Below are positions 54,725-63,136 of a DNA stretch of 64,000 bases, one piece after another (within the stretch, counting starts at the first letter, position 1; each line of letters begins with the position of its first letter). Under the pieces are notes generated by a model. That model did no database searches. It was not told the DNA's origin and saw nothing but the letters and a program-made list of their open reading frames with translations. The stretch comes from Xanthomarina arctica (GTDB lineage: Bacteria; Bacteroidota; Bacteroidia; Flavobacteriales; Flavobacteriaceae), in assembly GCF_014638915.1 (NCBI RefSeq), contig NZ_BMFQ01000001.1, positions 372,001 through 436,000 of the forward strand. The letters are read 5' to 3'. Made by a program: the position numbers and the translations under genes.

Positions 54725-56155
54725 ATGAATAGATTCATCTTTGCCTTGTTTTTTCTAGCAGCAAGTATGCAAAGTCTTCTTGCGCAAAAAACCGTTTTAA
54801 AGTTTAAAAATGAAGAGGTTTCTAGACGTACTTCCAAGGAGACCTTAACGCTTTCTAATACTATAAACCAAGATTTAACGGTGTTGTTAGTTGAAGGAAA
54901 AGATATTTATGCTTATTTATATGATGTCGATTTCAACTTAAAACAAGAATTTGAAACCAATGCCATTAAAAGCAAATATAAAGATGCTCTTGGCTATAAA
55001 ATCGATGGTTTAAAACAGCATATTTTATTTTCCAACAATCAAAAAACAAAATTTGCAGTCATGACTCTCGATTTTGACTCAAAAGAGAGTTATGAAAAAG
55101 AAGTGCTTTTCGATTTCAAAGATGAAACCTTTGTTGAAACCGTAAATTATAAGAATCAAGTCTATCTTTTATCAGCAACTGATGACAATGTGATTCATAT
55201 TAGAATTTTAGACAAAAACCTCAATTTTAGTAGTGTCAACAAGATAACTATTGATGGTTTTGAAGAAAACAAAGTAATTCTAAAAGAAGCACACACATTT
55301 GGTCTGTTTTACGTTTTAGGAGATTCGAAATCGAGCGTAAAAAAAATCGATCATCGTGTTCCCGGAGCAATAGAGTTAACCTCTAGTGATAATAAACTGT
55401 TTCAATTTGACAACTTGGTTTATTTAACCTTTGAAAATAACGAAACTGCGACCCTAGTTTATAAAATCAATTTTGACGATTTTTCTTATTCTTACAAAAG
55501 TTATGACTATCCAAAAGGAACAAAAGACGATTTTAAACGCTATAATTCTTATATCTATGAAGATTATTTCTTTCAGATAGCAAGTTCTAAGGATGAGATG
55601 AAGTTTCTAGTTAATAATCTGGATGGCACTTTAATCAAATCGTTTTCGGTTTATGACAATAAAGCCATAACATTTAAGAATGGTCCAATAATTCAAGATG
55701 GAGCTACAGGGGTCCCTTTTGTAAACAGGAGAGAGTTAGAAGAATCATCCAAATATCTAAGAAAAATATCGACAGGTAACGTCGGGATTTCAGTTTTAAA
55801 ACAAGATGATTTATTTTATATTACTCTAGGAGGTTATGTTGTTGTTAATACAGCAAGTGCAAATCCCATGATGGGTGGAACATCAGTAAATTCAGCTGGA
55901 TTAGTAACCTATAATCCTACCTATTTCAGTTATAATTCTTATTCGAATACCAAATCGACTTACTTTAATACCAAATTAGATCCCGAGTTTAATCACATTA
56001 AAGGAACTATTGACAAAAATGTTTTTGAGATCATAAAATCATATACAAACAAGTATAAATATATTACTGCAGAAGATGTCTTTTTCCATAATGGCACATT
56101 ATACTTTAGCTTTTTTAATTTAAAAGACAGCGAATATAATATCGTAACCTTTTAA
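54725..56155 (+). CDS. Secreted or envelope protein of unknown function
   Basis: This 476-residue protein has a typical signal peptide (about 1-20, MNRFIFALFFLAASMQSLLAQ) and no further membrane segment. The remainder is rich in short beta-strands with aromatic residues (FDDFSYSYKSYDYPKGTKDDFKRY). It fits a beta-propeller or extended beta-sandwich, but no family was recognised. A low-complexity Asn/Ser/Gly/Met segment (NPMMGGTSVNSAGLVTYNPTYF) lies near residue 390. It follows metG by ten bases, so cotranscription with it is likely. The function is unknown. Confidence 0.7.
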   Translation: MNRFIFALFFLAASMQSLLAQKTVLKFKNEEVSRRTSKETLTLSNTINQDLTVLLVEGKDIYAYLYDVDFNLKQEFETNAIKSKYKDALGYKIDGLKQHILFSNNQKTKFAVMTLDFDSKESYEKEVLFDFKDETFVETVNYKNQVYLLSATDDNVIHIRILDKNLNFSSVNKITIDGFEENKVILKEAHTFGLFYVLGDSKSSVKKIDHRVPGAIELTSSDNKLFQFDNLVYLTFENNETATLVYKINFDDFSYSYKSYDYPKGTKDDFKRYNSYIYEDYFFQIASSKDEMKFLVNNLDGTLIKSFSVYDNKAITFKNGPIIQDGATGVPFVNRRELEESSKYLRKISTGNVGISVLKQDDLFYITLGGYVVVNTASANPMMGGTSVNSAGLVTYNPTYFSYNSYSNTKSTYFNTKLDPEFNHIKGTIDKNVFEIIKSYTNKYKYITAEDVFFHNGTLYFSFFNLKDSEYNIVTF

Positions 56156-56166
56156 AGAAATTCCTT

Positions 56167-56799
56167 TTGGAAACTACTCAAAACATAAAAGAACACTGGA
56201 ACAAAGCTTACGACAAAGCAGATAATCAATTGGGCTGGTTTGAAGAAAATCCCACTCCAACCATGCAATTAATTGAAACTTGCAAACTTGAAAAGGATGC
56301 TAGAATCTTAAATGTTGGAGCAGGAACTACCACTTTAATTGATTCACTTTTAGATGCAGGTTACACCAAAATTATTGCCAACGATTTAAGCGATTTAGCC
56401 TTAAAGAAGCTAGAAACACGAATCAAGCAATCTCATAACTACCATTTAAAAACGATTGCAGACGATTTAACCCATCCAACAAAACTAAAAACCTTAGAAC
56501 CTATAAATTTATGGATCGATAGAGCTGTGCTTCATTTCTTTTTAAAGGAGGAAGAGCAAACAGCCTATTTCGACCTCATTAAAAGCATAGTAACAAAGGG
56601 TGGCTTTGTTTTGATTGCTGTGTTCGCATTAGATGGTGCCGAAAAATGTTGTGGTTTAGATTTAAAACGTTACAATGTAGGAATGCTACAAAATAAGCTA
56701 GGAAATCACTTTAAACTTATAGATTCTTTCAACTTTACGTTTATCAACCCTTTTGGTGGAGCACGTCCATATGTTTATACTTTATTCCAAAATAAATAG
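56167..56799 (+). CDS. Class I SAM-dependent methyltransferase
   Basis: This 210-residue methyltransferase has motif I at ARILNVGAGTTTLIDSLLDAG, with NDLSDLALKKLETR as the acidic strand-2 end. IADDLTH then binds the adenine region. INLWIDRAVLHFFLKEEEQTAYF gives the motif IV area. The start is TTG at 56167. The N-terminal KEHWNKAYDKADNQLGWFEENPTPTMQLI block is seen in a thiopurine-methyltransferase-like/ubiE-like branch, but the acceptor is unknown. It lies 11 bases after the secreted-protein gene and probably shares its transcript. Confidence 0.85.
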   Translation: METTQNIKEHWNKAYDKADNQLGWFEENPTPTMQLIETCKLEKDARILNVGAGTTTLIDSLLDAGYTKIIANDLSDLALKKLETRIKQSHNYHLKTIADDLTHPTKLKTLEPINLWIDRAVLHFFLKEEEQTAYFDLIKSIVTKGGFVLIAVFALDGAEKCCGLDLKRYNVGMLQNKLGNHFKLIDSFNFTFINPFGGARPYVYTLFQNK

Positions 56800-56878
56800 T
56801 ATTTAAGCATTCTAAATTAAAATAACATTCTTTTAAAATGTCTATCGTTTTTGCACTGCAAATGATTAAAAGATTGCT

Positions 56879-56886
56879 TAAATTTG
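56879..56886 (+). promoter_or_regulatory. Candidate -7 box of the ferritin gene
   Basis: TAAATTTG matches TAnnTTTG exactly, with 16 bases between it and the ferritin start codon. The TTG 25 bases upstream is too far, so the -33 half is unsupported. Confidence 0.45.
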
Positions 56887-56902
56887 ACTAAAAGCAGAAA
56901 TT

Positions 56903-57418
56903 ATGTTATCTAAATCAATAGAGAAAGTATTAAACGAACAAATTAGAATTGAAGCAGAATCTTCTCAAATATATTTAGCTATGGCCTGTTGGGCCGAAGT
57001 TAAAGGTCTAGAAGGTGTTGCAGGATTTATGTTTGCACAGTCTAACGAAGAAAGAGATCACATGCTTAAGTTTGTGAAGTTTATTAATGAACGTGGTGGA
57101 CACGCACATATTTCTCAATTAAAAGCTCCTAACGTCACTTATAAATCGTTTAAGGATATGTTCGAAACTTTATATGAGCATGAGGTACTTGTTTCAGAAA
57201 GCATCAACAATTTAGTAGATATTAGCTTACAAGAAAAGGATTATGCCACTCATAACTTCCTGCAATGGTATGTAGCCGAACAAATTGAAGAAGAAGCTAT
57301 GGCTAGATCTATTTTAGATAAAATTAACCTGATTGGAGACGACAAAGGTGGCCTCTATTTGTTTGATAGAGATATTCAACAACTTACAATAACTTCTGCA
57401 TCAACAGATAAGGGATAA
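56903..57418 (+). CDS. ftnA: Non-haem ferritin
   Basis: Ferritin oxidises ferrous iron and stores it in a 24-subunit shell. At 171 residues it has the bacterial FtnA length. Ferroxidase ligands are in their canonical positions: Glu17, Tyr24, Glu50 and His53 (SNEERDHML). Glu residues of the second half occur in HEVLVSESINNLVDIS and QIEEEAMARSILDKI. The gene stands alone, just downstream of a methyltransferase gene and upstream of a small Lys/Cys-rich protein. No Fur-like site was recognised. Confidence 0.95.
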   Translation: MLSKSIEKVLNEQIRIEAESSQIYLAMACWAEVKGLEGVAGFMFAQSNEERDHMLKFVKFINERGGHAHISQLKAPNVTYKSFKDMFETLYEHEVLVSESINNLVDISLQEKDYATHNFLQWYVAEQIEEEAMARSILDKINLIGDDKGGLYLFDRDIQQLTITSASTDKG

Positions 57419-57459
57419 ATTTTTAACATAATAGTTTATTTAGATTCATTAAAAATAAC

Positions 57460-57467
57460 TATTTTTG
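57460..57467 (+). promoter_or_regulatory. Candidate -7 box of the small Lys/Cys-rich gene
   Basis: TATTTTTG matches TAnnTTTG exactly and ends 28 bases before the TTG start at 57496. No TTG was found at the -33 position. Confidence 0.45.
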
Positions 57468-57495
57468 CCCCATTGTCTAATACAACGTATTTGTT

Positions 57496-57666
57496 TTGGG
57501 AAAAAAGAAGCAAAAAAAAGAAAAGAAAAAAGCTTTAAAAGCGCTACAAGCCTCAGGTATGATTACTGATAAAGTAAAAAGTAGTTGCTGCGAAAAATTC
57601 AAGAAGAAAGAAAGCAAGCGTTGTAAAAAATGTCCTTGTTTTGACCTTTTGAAAAAAGTGGCCTAA
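57496..57666 (+). CDS. Small Lys/Cys-rich protein (56 residues)
   Basis: This short gene begins with TTG and encodes 56 residues. The first half is very basic (MGKKKQKKEKKKALKALQ), and the second half contains SSCCEKFKKKESKRCKKCPC followed by FDLLKKVA. Five cysteines lie in C-C, then C..CxC spacing, a possible metal-binding or RNA-binding site. Similar short proteins, as I recall, occur in other Flavobacteriaceae, which argues that it is real. It follows ferritin by 77 bases. A link to iron or metal homeostasis is only suggested by the neighbour and the cysteines. Confidence 0.62.
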   Translation: MGKKKQKKEKKKALKALQASGMITDKVKSSCCEKFKKKESKRCKKCPCFDLLKKVA

Positions 57667-57868
57667 TTAGTCTTTTTATGTCATTATATTATTTCTTACG
57701 TTAAAATCTTAAGTCAACAAACTCTCTTTAAATTAAATAGGAAACTTCTTATCGTTCCTTACTAACATGAACATCTAAAGCATTCTTAATTCCGTATTTA
57801 AGATAGTCATTCATGCATATGAAGTAGTTTCTTATTTTTTTGCATCAATCCAGAAATTACTTAACCTC

Positions 57869-57876
57869 TATTTTTG
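57869..57876 (+). promoter_or_regulatory. Candidate -7 box of the lipocalin gene
   Basis: TATTTTTG matches TAnnTTTG exactly and lies 22 bases before the lipocalin start codon. The 57667-57868 stretch upstream of it holds no recognisable gene. Confidence 0.45.
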
Positions 57877-57898
57877 ATTTATTACTAAAATACAACTT

Positions 57899-58369
57899 AT
57901 GAAAAACCTAATTATTTTACTATTAACAATGACCATGCTTTCATGTGGAGGCACAAAAACAGTTCGAGATTCCAAAAAAGTAATTAAAGGAGATTGGACA
58001 CTTAATTCCATAAGCTATAGCGAAGTGGGAACATATAACGTGTCGCTTCTAGATGATGCTTCTAAAGCTTGCTTTGAAGGAAGTACTTGGCAGTTTATTC
58101 CAAATAATAATACCGGATTGTATACCATCAATGACACCTCTTGTTCTACAGGAGAACGTTATTTTGTATTTACCATCCAAGAAGTAGACGAAACTACAGG
58201 ACTTTATGACTTTCTCTTAAAACCAACAAACAAAAAAGGCAAGTCGGAAACAAGTCAAGGTTTCAGATTGAAATTAAATGCTTTATCAGATACCAATATG
58301 CAATGGCAACAAACAGTTACTGTTAACAACAAGCCATTTACAATAATTATGAATTTTACTAAACTATAA
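57899..58369 (+). CDS. Lipocalin-family lipoprotein
   Basis: This 156-residue protein is exported as a lipoprotein, with the lipobox MLSCGG placing the lipid on Cys16. A lipocalin-like beta-barrel follows, opening with IKGDWTLNSISY, the G-x-W motif of the first strand. The two Cys residues in KACFEGSTW and DTSCSTGE may form a disulfide. It probably binds a small hydrophobic ligand at the outer membrane. It lies four bases before the OmpA-like gene, so the two are cotranscribed. This pair is a frequent arrangement in Flavobacteriaceae, as I recall. Confidence 0.83.
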   Translation: MKNLIILLLTMTMLSCGGTKTVRDSKKVIKGDWTLNSISYSEVGTYNVSLLDDASKACFEGSTWQFIPNNNTGLYTINDTSCSTGERYFVFTIQEVDETTGLYDFLLKPTNKKGKSETSQGFRLKLNALSDTNMQWQQTVTVNNKPFTIIMNFTKL

Positions 58370-58373
58370 AAAT

Positions 58374-59078
58374 ATGATATCCATAATAAATAAATTTAAA
58401 ATAATGGCACTTGCAAGTGTCCTAATAATAAGTTTTACAAGTTGCAAGACTGTAGATAATGCAAACAACAAGCAAAAAGGCGCTGTAATTGGTGCTACTG
58501 GTGGTGCTCTTCTAGGAGCCATAATAGGTAACAATGCTGGTAAAGGTGGTAATGGTGCATTAGGAGCTGTAATTGGTGGCGTTGTAGGCGGTGGAGCTGG
58601 CGTACTTATTGGTAATAAAATGGACAAACAGGCGCAACAAATTGAAAATGAAATTCCTGGAGCTCAAGTTGAACGAGTGGATGATGGGATAGTAATAACG
58701 TTCGATGAAAATAGTGGTGTGTATTTTGCAACAGATAAATATAATATCAATAGCGCTTCTGAAGCTACTTTAAAAAAATTATCTAATGTGTTTAAAGAAT
58801 ATCCAGACACTAATATTTTGGTTGTTGGACACACAGACAGTGTGGGAGCTAGTGATTATAACATGACGCTTTCCAAAAACAGAGCATATGCAGTAACAAA
58901 TTATTTGAAAGGACTTGGCTTAAGTAGTGGTAGATTTACAACCAATTGGTTTGGAGAAAACCAACCAATGCATGATAATACAACTGCCGATGGACGTGCT
59001 AAAAACAGACGTGTTAACATTGCCATATTACCAAATGAACAGATGATTGACGATGCTCAAAAACAAGCAAATAATTAA
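58374..59078 (+). CDS. OmpA-family lipoprotein with glycine-zipper segment
   Basis: This 234-residue envelope protein starts with a lipoprotein signal (lipobox SFTSC, Cys24). A Gly-rich segment at about 38-83 (GAVIGATGGALLGAIIGNNAG and following) is of the glycine-zipper type and could insert in the membrane. The C-terminal OmpA domain (about 105-230) contains NILVVGHTDSVGASDYNMTLSKNRAYAV, the peptidoglycan-binding signature with Asp and Arg. It probably tethers the outer membrane to murein. It follows the lipocalin gene by four bases and precedes the NlpE/META gene by 13. Confidence 0.9.
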   Translation: MISIINKFKIMALASVLIISFTSCKTVDNANNKQKGAVIGATGGALLGAIIGNNAGKGGNGALGAVIGGVVGGGAGVLIGNKMDKQAQQIENEIPGAQVERVDDGIVITFDENSGVYFATDKYNINSASEATLKKLSNVFKEYPDTNILVVGHTDSVGASDYNMTLSKNRAYAVTNYLKGLGLSSGRFTTNWFGENQPMHDNTTADGRAKNRRVNIAILPNEQMIDDAQKQANN

Positions 59079-59091
59079 AAATAGCGTATAT

Positions 59092-59892
59092 ATGAATTTA
59101 AGATTTTTTGAATTAACAGCTATCATGCTTGTTTTATTTACAAGTTGTAATTCCAATGAAAAAAAGAATGCTGAAACGGCTTCCGAAGATATTATTGTTG
59201 AAGAAGTTGTAATAGATTCCCATACAAGTGAAAATGCATTAGATTGGGAAGGCACATATATTGGAACCCTTCCATGTGCAGACTGTGAAGGTATTGAAAG
59301 AACGATTACCATAAATAAAGACCAAACTTTTGTAGCCAAAGATAATTATCTAGGAAAAAAAGATGGTGTATTTGATAGTCGTGGTTATATAAAATGGACT
59401 GATAATGGTCAGAAAATTATGTTATCAGACGATAATGAAACATCTTATTTTGCAGGTGAAAATACTTTGACGCAACTCGATCAATCTGGGAATAAAATAA
59501 CAGGCGAATTAGCCGATTTATATATTCTAAAAAAACAAAATGTGTCTCAAGATGACGACATTGTTTTTACAGACACCAAATGGATATTGGTAAAACTCAA
59601 GGGGAAAGACATCTCAGAGAGCGAAGCCTTTATTTCGTTTGCTACTGAAGAGAATCGTGTGTTTGGACATGCTGGTTGTAATACTTTTTCTGGAACCTAT
59701 AAAATTAAAAACAATACGCAACTTGAGCTTTCCAAAATAGCTACAACCATGATGGCTTGCCCAGACATGACTATTGAAGACCAATTTATGGATGTGCTTA
59801 ATACAGCTGATAACTTTTCCCTTAACGGAAATACTATGACATTAAATAAGGCAAAAATGGCGCCTTTGGCAGTTTTTGAAACGGCAGAATAA
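59092..59892 (+). CDS. NlpE-N/META-domain lipoprotein
   Basis: This 266-residue lipoprotein has the signal MNLRFFELTAIMLVLFTSCNS with lipid on Cys19. An NlpE N-terminal domain spans about 45-145 (WEGTYIGTLPCADCEGIERT, including the CxxC motif of copper-linked NlpE). A META/HslJ domain spans about 160-262 (TKWILVKLKGKDISESEAF, then FGHAGCNTFSGTYKI). Both domains are known from envelope-stress and heat-shock lipoproteins, and the NlpE CxxC can bind copper or sense disulfides. The start at 59092 is used because the ATG at 59047 lies in the OmpA gene and gives a non-signal N-terminus. It follows OmpA by 13 bases. Confidence 0.87.
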   Translation: MNLRFFELTAIMLVLFTSCNSNEKKNAETASEDIIVEEVVIDSHTSENALDWEGTYIGTLPCADCEGIERTITINKDQTFVAKDNYLGKKDGVFDSRGYIKWTDNGQKIMLSDDNETSYFAGENTLTQLDQSGNKITGELADLYILKKQNVSQDDDIVFTDTKWILVKLKGKDISESEAFISFATEENRVFGHAGCNTFSGTYKIKNNTQLELSKIATTMMACPDMTIEDQFMDVLNTADNFSLNGNTMTLNKAKMAPLAVFETAE

Positions 59893-59915
59893 GTCCATTA
59901 TCTCCCTATAAAAGG

Positions 59916-59950
59916 AAAACCTCGTAGACTATGTACTGCGAGGTTTTTTT
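59916..59950 (+). terminator. Terminator of the lipocalin-OmpA-NlpE unit
   Basis: AAAACCTCG (59916-59924) pairs with CGAGGTTTT (59939-59947), followed by further T. It separates the lipoprotein operon from tex. Confidence 0.82.
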
Positions 59951-59977
59951 AGTATTTTCGACTTTCAAAATAGATTT

Positions 59978-62095
59978 ATGATTTCCTATATAATTTCCCA
60001 AACACAACTTCCTGAAGTTTCAGTAAAAAACACCGTAGAATTATTAAATGAGGCTTGTACCATTCCGTTTATTTCTCGTTATAGAAAAGAACGCACTGGA
60101 AATTTGGATGAAGTTCAAATTGGAGATATTGTAAAATATAAAGAGCAATTTGAAGCCTTAGAGAAACGAAAAGCAACCATTCTTAAAGCTTTAGAGGAAC
60201 AAGATGTTTTAACAGACGAATTAAAACAGAAAATAGAGAAAACACAAGATTTAACAACTCTTGAAGATCTCTACTTACCTTTCAAAAAAAGTCGAAAAAC
60301 CAAAGCTGAAACTGCAAGAAAAAATGGCTTAGAGCCTTTGGCAAAAATCATAATGAGCCAGAATGCTTCAGATGTTGAATCTATTGCATATAAATACGTA
60401 AAAGGAAATGTTGGCTCTGTGGAAGATGCTTTGGAAGGTGCTAGACATATTATTTCTGAATGGATCAATGAACGTACCGATGTTAGAAATAACATACGTA
60501 AACAGTTAGAACGTTTTGCTAGGATTTCTACCAAAGTAGTGAAATCGAAAAAGGAGGATGAAAACGCTCAAAAATTTAGAGATTATTTTGAATGGGAAGA
60601 AGCTTTAAGCCGTATCCCTTCTCATAGGTTATTAGCTATTTTAAGAGCAGAAAAAGAAGGTTTTGTAAAAGTAAAAATCGAGATTGATAATGAGAAAGCT
60701 TTGTCAAACATAGAAGATCGCATTATGCGATCAAACAATGCCTGTTCAGAGCAGATTGAATTAGCCATTCAAGACGCTTATAAACGATTATTATTTCCAT
60801 CTTTATCGAATGAAGCACTTCAAAATGCCAAAGAAAAAGCCGATTTATCTGCTATTAATGTTTTTGCGAAAAATTTAAAACAATTATTATTAGGTTCGCC
60901 TTTAGGTGAAAAACGTGTTTTAGCTATTGATCCTGGATTTCGATCAGGCTGTAAAATTGTGTGTTTGGATGCCCAAGGAAATTTAAAACACAACGAAACC
61001 ATCTATCCTCATCCTCCAAAGAGTGATGCCTTAGGAGCCATGAAAAAAATAGGCTCCCTTTCTGAAGCCTATAAAATTGAAGCAATTGCCATTGGTAACG
61101 GAACAGCATCTCGTGAAACAGAAGCTTTAATCAGAAAAATACATTTTAAAAACGATATTCAGGTTTTTGTTGTTAGTGAAGCTGGAGCCAGTATTTATTC
61201 GGCATCCAAAATTGCTCGCGACGAATTTCCAAATTACGATGTCACCGTTCGTGGCTCGGTTTCTATAGGAAGACGCTTGCAAGATCCGCTAGCTGAACTC
61301 GTAAAAATTGATGCCAAATCCATTGGTGTTGGACAATACCAACACGATGTAGATCAAACAAAACTAAAAAGTGAATTAGACACTGTAGTTGAAAGTTGTG
61401 TGAATTCTGTAGGTGTAAACATCAATACAGCGAGTACCAGTTTGCTAAGCTATGTCTCTGGAATTGGACCTAAATTAGCCGAAAACATTTTTAATTACCG
61501 TACAGAACACGGTGTTTTTAAATCCAGAACTGCTATTAAAAAAGTACCTCGTTTGGGAGATAAAGCTTTTGAACAAGGTGTTGCTTTTTTACGAATTAAA
61601 GAGGCTAAAAATCCGTTAGACGATTCGGCTGTGCATCCAGAAAGTTATGGGATTGTTGAAAAAATGGCTAAAGATTTAGGCAAAAATGTCTCAGACTTGA
61701 TTGGAAACAAAGAGCTACTTCAAAAACTAGATTTAAAAAAATATTGTACAGATTCTGTAGGTTTACCAACACTTCAGGATATTATAAAAGAACTTGAAAA
61801 ACCTGGTTTAGATATTCGTGAGCAAGCAAAAGTATTCACTTTTAATCAAAATATAAAAACCATTAACGATTTGCAGGAAGGACAATTGCTTCCTGGTATA
61901 GTAAATAATGTGACCAATTTTGGTGCTTTCGTAGATATTGGTATTAAAGAAAGTGGTTTAATTCATGTCTCCAATTTATCAGACAGCTTTGTAAGTGATG
62001 TCAATGAACATGTTAGCCTACACCAGCAAGTTATTGTAAAGGTCTTGGAAGTAGATGTGGCTCGAAAACGTATTCAATTAAAACTTCATAAGTAA
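59978..62095 (+). CDS. tex: Tex-family RNA-binding transcriptional accessory protein
   Basis: Tex is a cytosolic nucleic-acid-binding protein related to Spt6, involved in transcription and stress responses. At 705 residues it is somewhat shorter than E. coli YhgF. The YqgF-like RNase H fold (about 310-455) includes VLAIDPGFRSGCKIV. A helix-hairpin-helix region (SYVSGIGPKLAENIFNYR) follows near residue 490, and an S1 RNA-binding domain ends the protein (about 632-705, GIVNNVTNFGAFVDIGIKESGLIHVS). A TATTTTCG at 59953-59960 may be its -7 box. It has no recognised partner in the window. Confidence 0.93.
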   Translation: MISYIISQTQLPEVSVKNTVELLNEACTIPFISRYRKERTGNLDEVQIGDIVKYKEQFEALEKRKATILKALEEQDVLTDELKQKIEKTQDLTTLEDLYLPFKKSRKTKAETARKNGLEPLAKIIMSQNASDVESIAYKYVKGNVGSVEDALEGARHIISEWINERTDVRNNIRKQLERFARISTKVVKSKKEDENAQKFRDYFEWEEALSRIPSHRLLAILRAEKEGFVKVKIEIDNEKALSNIEDRIMRSNNACSEQIELAIQDAYKRLLFPSLSNEALQNAKEKADLSAINVFAKNLKQLLLGSPLGEKRVLAIDPGFRSGCKIVCLDAQGNLKHNETIYPHPPKSDALGAMKKIGSLSEAYKIEAIAIGNGTASRETEALIRKIHFKNDIQVFVVSEAGASIYSASKIARDEFPNYDVTVRGSVSIGRRLQDPLAELVKIDAKSIGVGQYQHDVDQTKLKSELDTVVESCVNSVGVNINTASTSLLSYVSGIGPKLAENIFNYRTEHGVFKSRTAIKKVPRLGDKAFEQGVAFLRIKEAKNPLDDSAVHPESYGIVEKMAKDLGKNVSDLIGNKELLQKLDLKKYCTDSVGLPTLQDIIKELEKPGLDIREQAKVFTFNQNIKTINDLQEGQLLPGIVNNVTNFGAFVDIGIKESGLIHVSNLSDSFVSDVNEHVSLHQQVIVKVLEVDVARKRIQLKLHK

Positions 62096-62158
62096 AAACA
62101 GGATAATATTTAACCACAAAATGTGAATATAGTCTCACATATATCCGTAAAGTAGAAG

Positions 62159-62166
62159 TACTTTTG
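62159..62166 (+). promoter_or_regulatory. Candidate -7 box of the EamA gene
   Basis: TACTTTTG matches TAnnTTTG exactly. It overlaps the TTG that would start the longest EamA reading frame (62164), which argues for the ATG at 62200. Confidence 0.5.
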
Positions 62167-62199
62167 CCGCTTCATTTAAAGTCACTAAATAGTTTTCAG

Positions 62200-63099
62200 A
62201 TGAAAAAGGCAAGAATTGCATTAGTTATTGGAATAATCTGTATTTCTATATTCCCTATTTTGGTAAAGTTAAACCTGACTCCAGGTGTGATTTCGGCATT
62301 TTATAGAATGTTGTTTTCATTGCTGTTGCTATTACCGTATGTTTTAATTAGCAGACAACTAAAAATTCCAAATTTAAAAACGGGACTTTTGGCTCTTCTT
62401 TGCGGTGTTATTTTTGGGAGTGATGTAGCAGTTTGGAATATTGCCATCCAAGAATCTACAGCTACTCAAGCCTCATTGCTAACAAATTTATCTCCTGTTT
62501 GGCTTGGTGTATTATCATTATTTTTTCTAAAAGACAAGCCAAAAACAAATTTCTGGATAGGAACAATTATAGCAGTTTTTGGGATGATGATGTTGGTTGG
62601 TTTTACCGTTTTCAGAAATCTAGATTTTGATTTAGCTTTTAGCTTTGGAATTCTTTCTGGCGTTTTATATGCCATTTATATGTTGATTAGTAAAGAAGTT
62701 TTAAAAACTATGAATGTACTTTCCTTTATGACTATCAGTTTAATTGGGTCGTCTGTTCATTTAGGCTTCGTAAGTTATGCTCTAGACGAACCCTTCACTG
62801 GCTTTTCTAATACGGGTTGGTTTGTTTTAATTATCCAAGCAGTTGTTTGTCAGCTTTTGGCCTGGTTACTTATTAGTTATGCAACCAAACACATGCGAGC
62901 TACCAGAGTTTCAGTTAGTTTATTAGGACAAGGAATTTTGGCTTCCATTTTTGCTTGGATATTTATAAATGAAACCATATCTCTGCAAATGGTTTTGGGT
63001 GGATTTATTTTACTTTTTGGGATACGAGTAACCTTCTATGAGAAACAAATTACATCTACTTTTAAAAACAAGTTGTTCAAAACAAAAAATGCGATCTGA
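62200..63099 (+). CDS. EamA/DMT-superfamily transporter
   Basis: This 299-residue inner-membrane protein of the drug/metabolite transporter family has ten hydrophobic segments arranged as two EamA repeats of five helices each. Typical blocks are ALVIGIICISIFPILVKLNLTPGVISAFYR, TNLSPVWLGVLSLFFLKDKP near residue 100, and the paired LLGQGILASIFAWIFINETIS near residue 255. EamA proteins export amino acids, nucleosides or drugs, and nothing in the neighbourhood points to one. The ATG at 62200 is chosen over the upstream TTG because of the promoter box. A palindromic terminator overlaps the stop codon. Confidence 0.9.
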   Translation: MKKARIALVIGIICISIFPILVKLNLTPGVISAFYRMLFSLLLLLPYVLISRQLKIPNLKTGLLALLCGVIFGSDVAVWNIAIQESTATQASLLTNLSPVWLGVLSLFFLKDKPKTNFWIGTIIAVFGMMMLVGFTVFRNLDFDLAFSFGILSGVLYAIYMLISKEVLKTMNVLSFMTISLIGSSVHLGFVSYALDEPFTGFSNTGWFVLIIQAVVCQLLAWLLISYATKHMRATRVSVSLLGQGILASIFAWIFINETISLQMVLGGFILLFGIRVTFYEKQITSTFKNKLFKTKNAI

Positions 63100-63118
63100 A
63101 TATTCCAGATCGCATTTT
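63086..63118. terminator. Bidirectional terminator between the EamA gene and ssb
   Basis: AAAATGCGATCTG (63086-63098) pairs with CAGATCGCATTTT (63106-63118) around AATATTC. It overlaps the EamA stop codon and serves the convergent ssb gene too. Confidence 0.88.
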
Positions 63119-63136
63119 AATCGAGTTTTATAAATA

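Noticed and set aside
58364-58627. Antisense reading frame rich in Pro opposite the OmpA gene
   Set aside because: Its Pro-rich sequence is the complement of the glycine-zipper codons, and the coding strand is clearly the OmpA gene.
59047-59091. Longer NlpE/META protein starting inside the OmpA gene
   Set aside because: The upstream residues break the lipoprotein signal peptide. The ATG at 59092 gives a normal lipobox.
62164-62199. Longer EamA protein starting at TTG
   Set aside because: The TTG overlaps the -7 box at 62159-62166, and the extra residues are not typical of the family. The ATG at 62200 is preferred.
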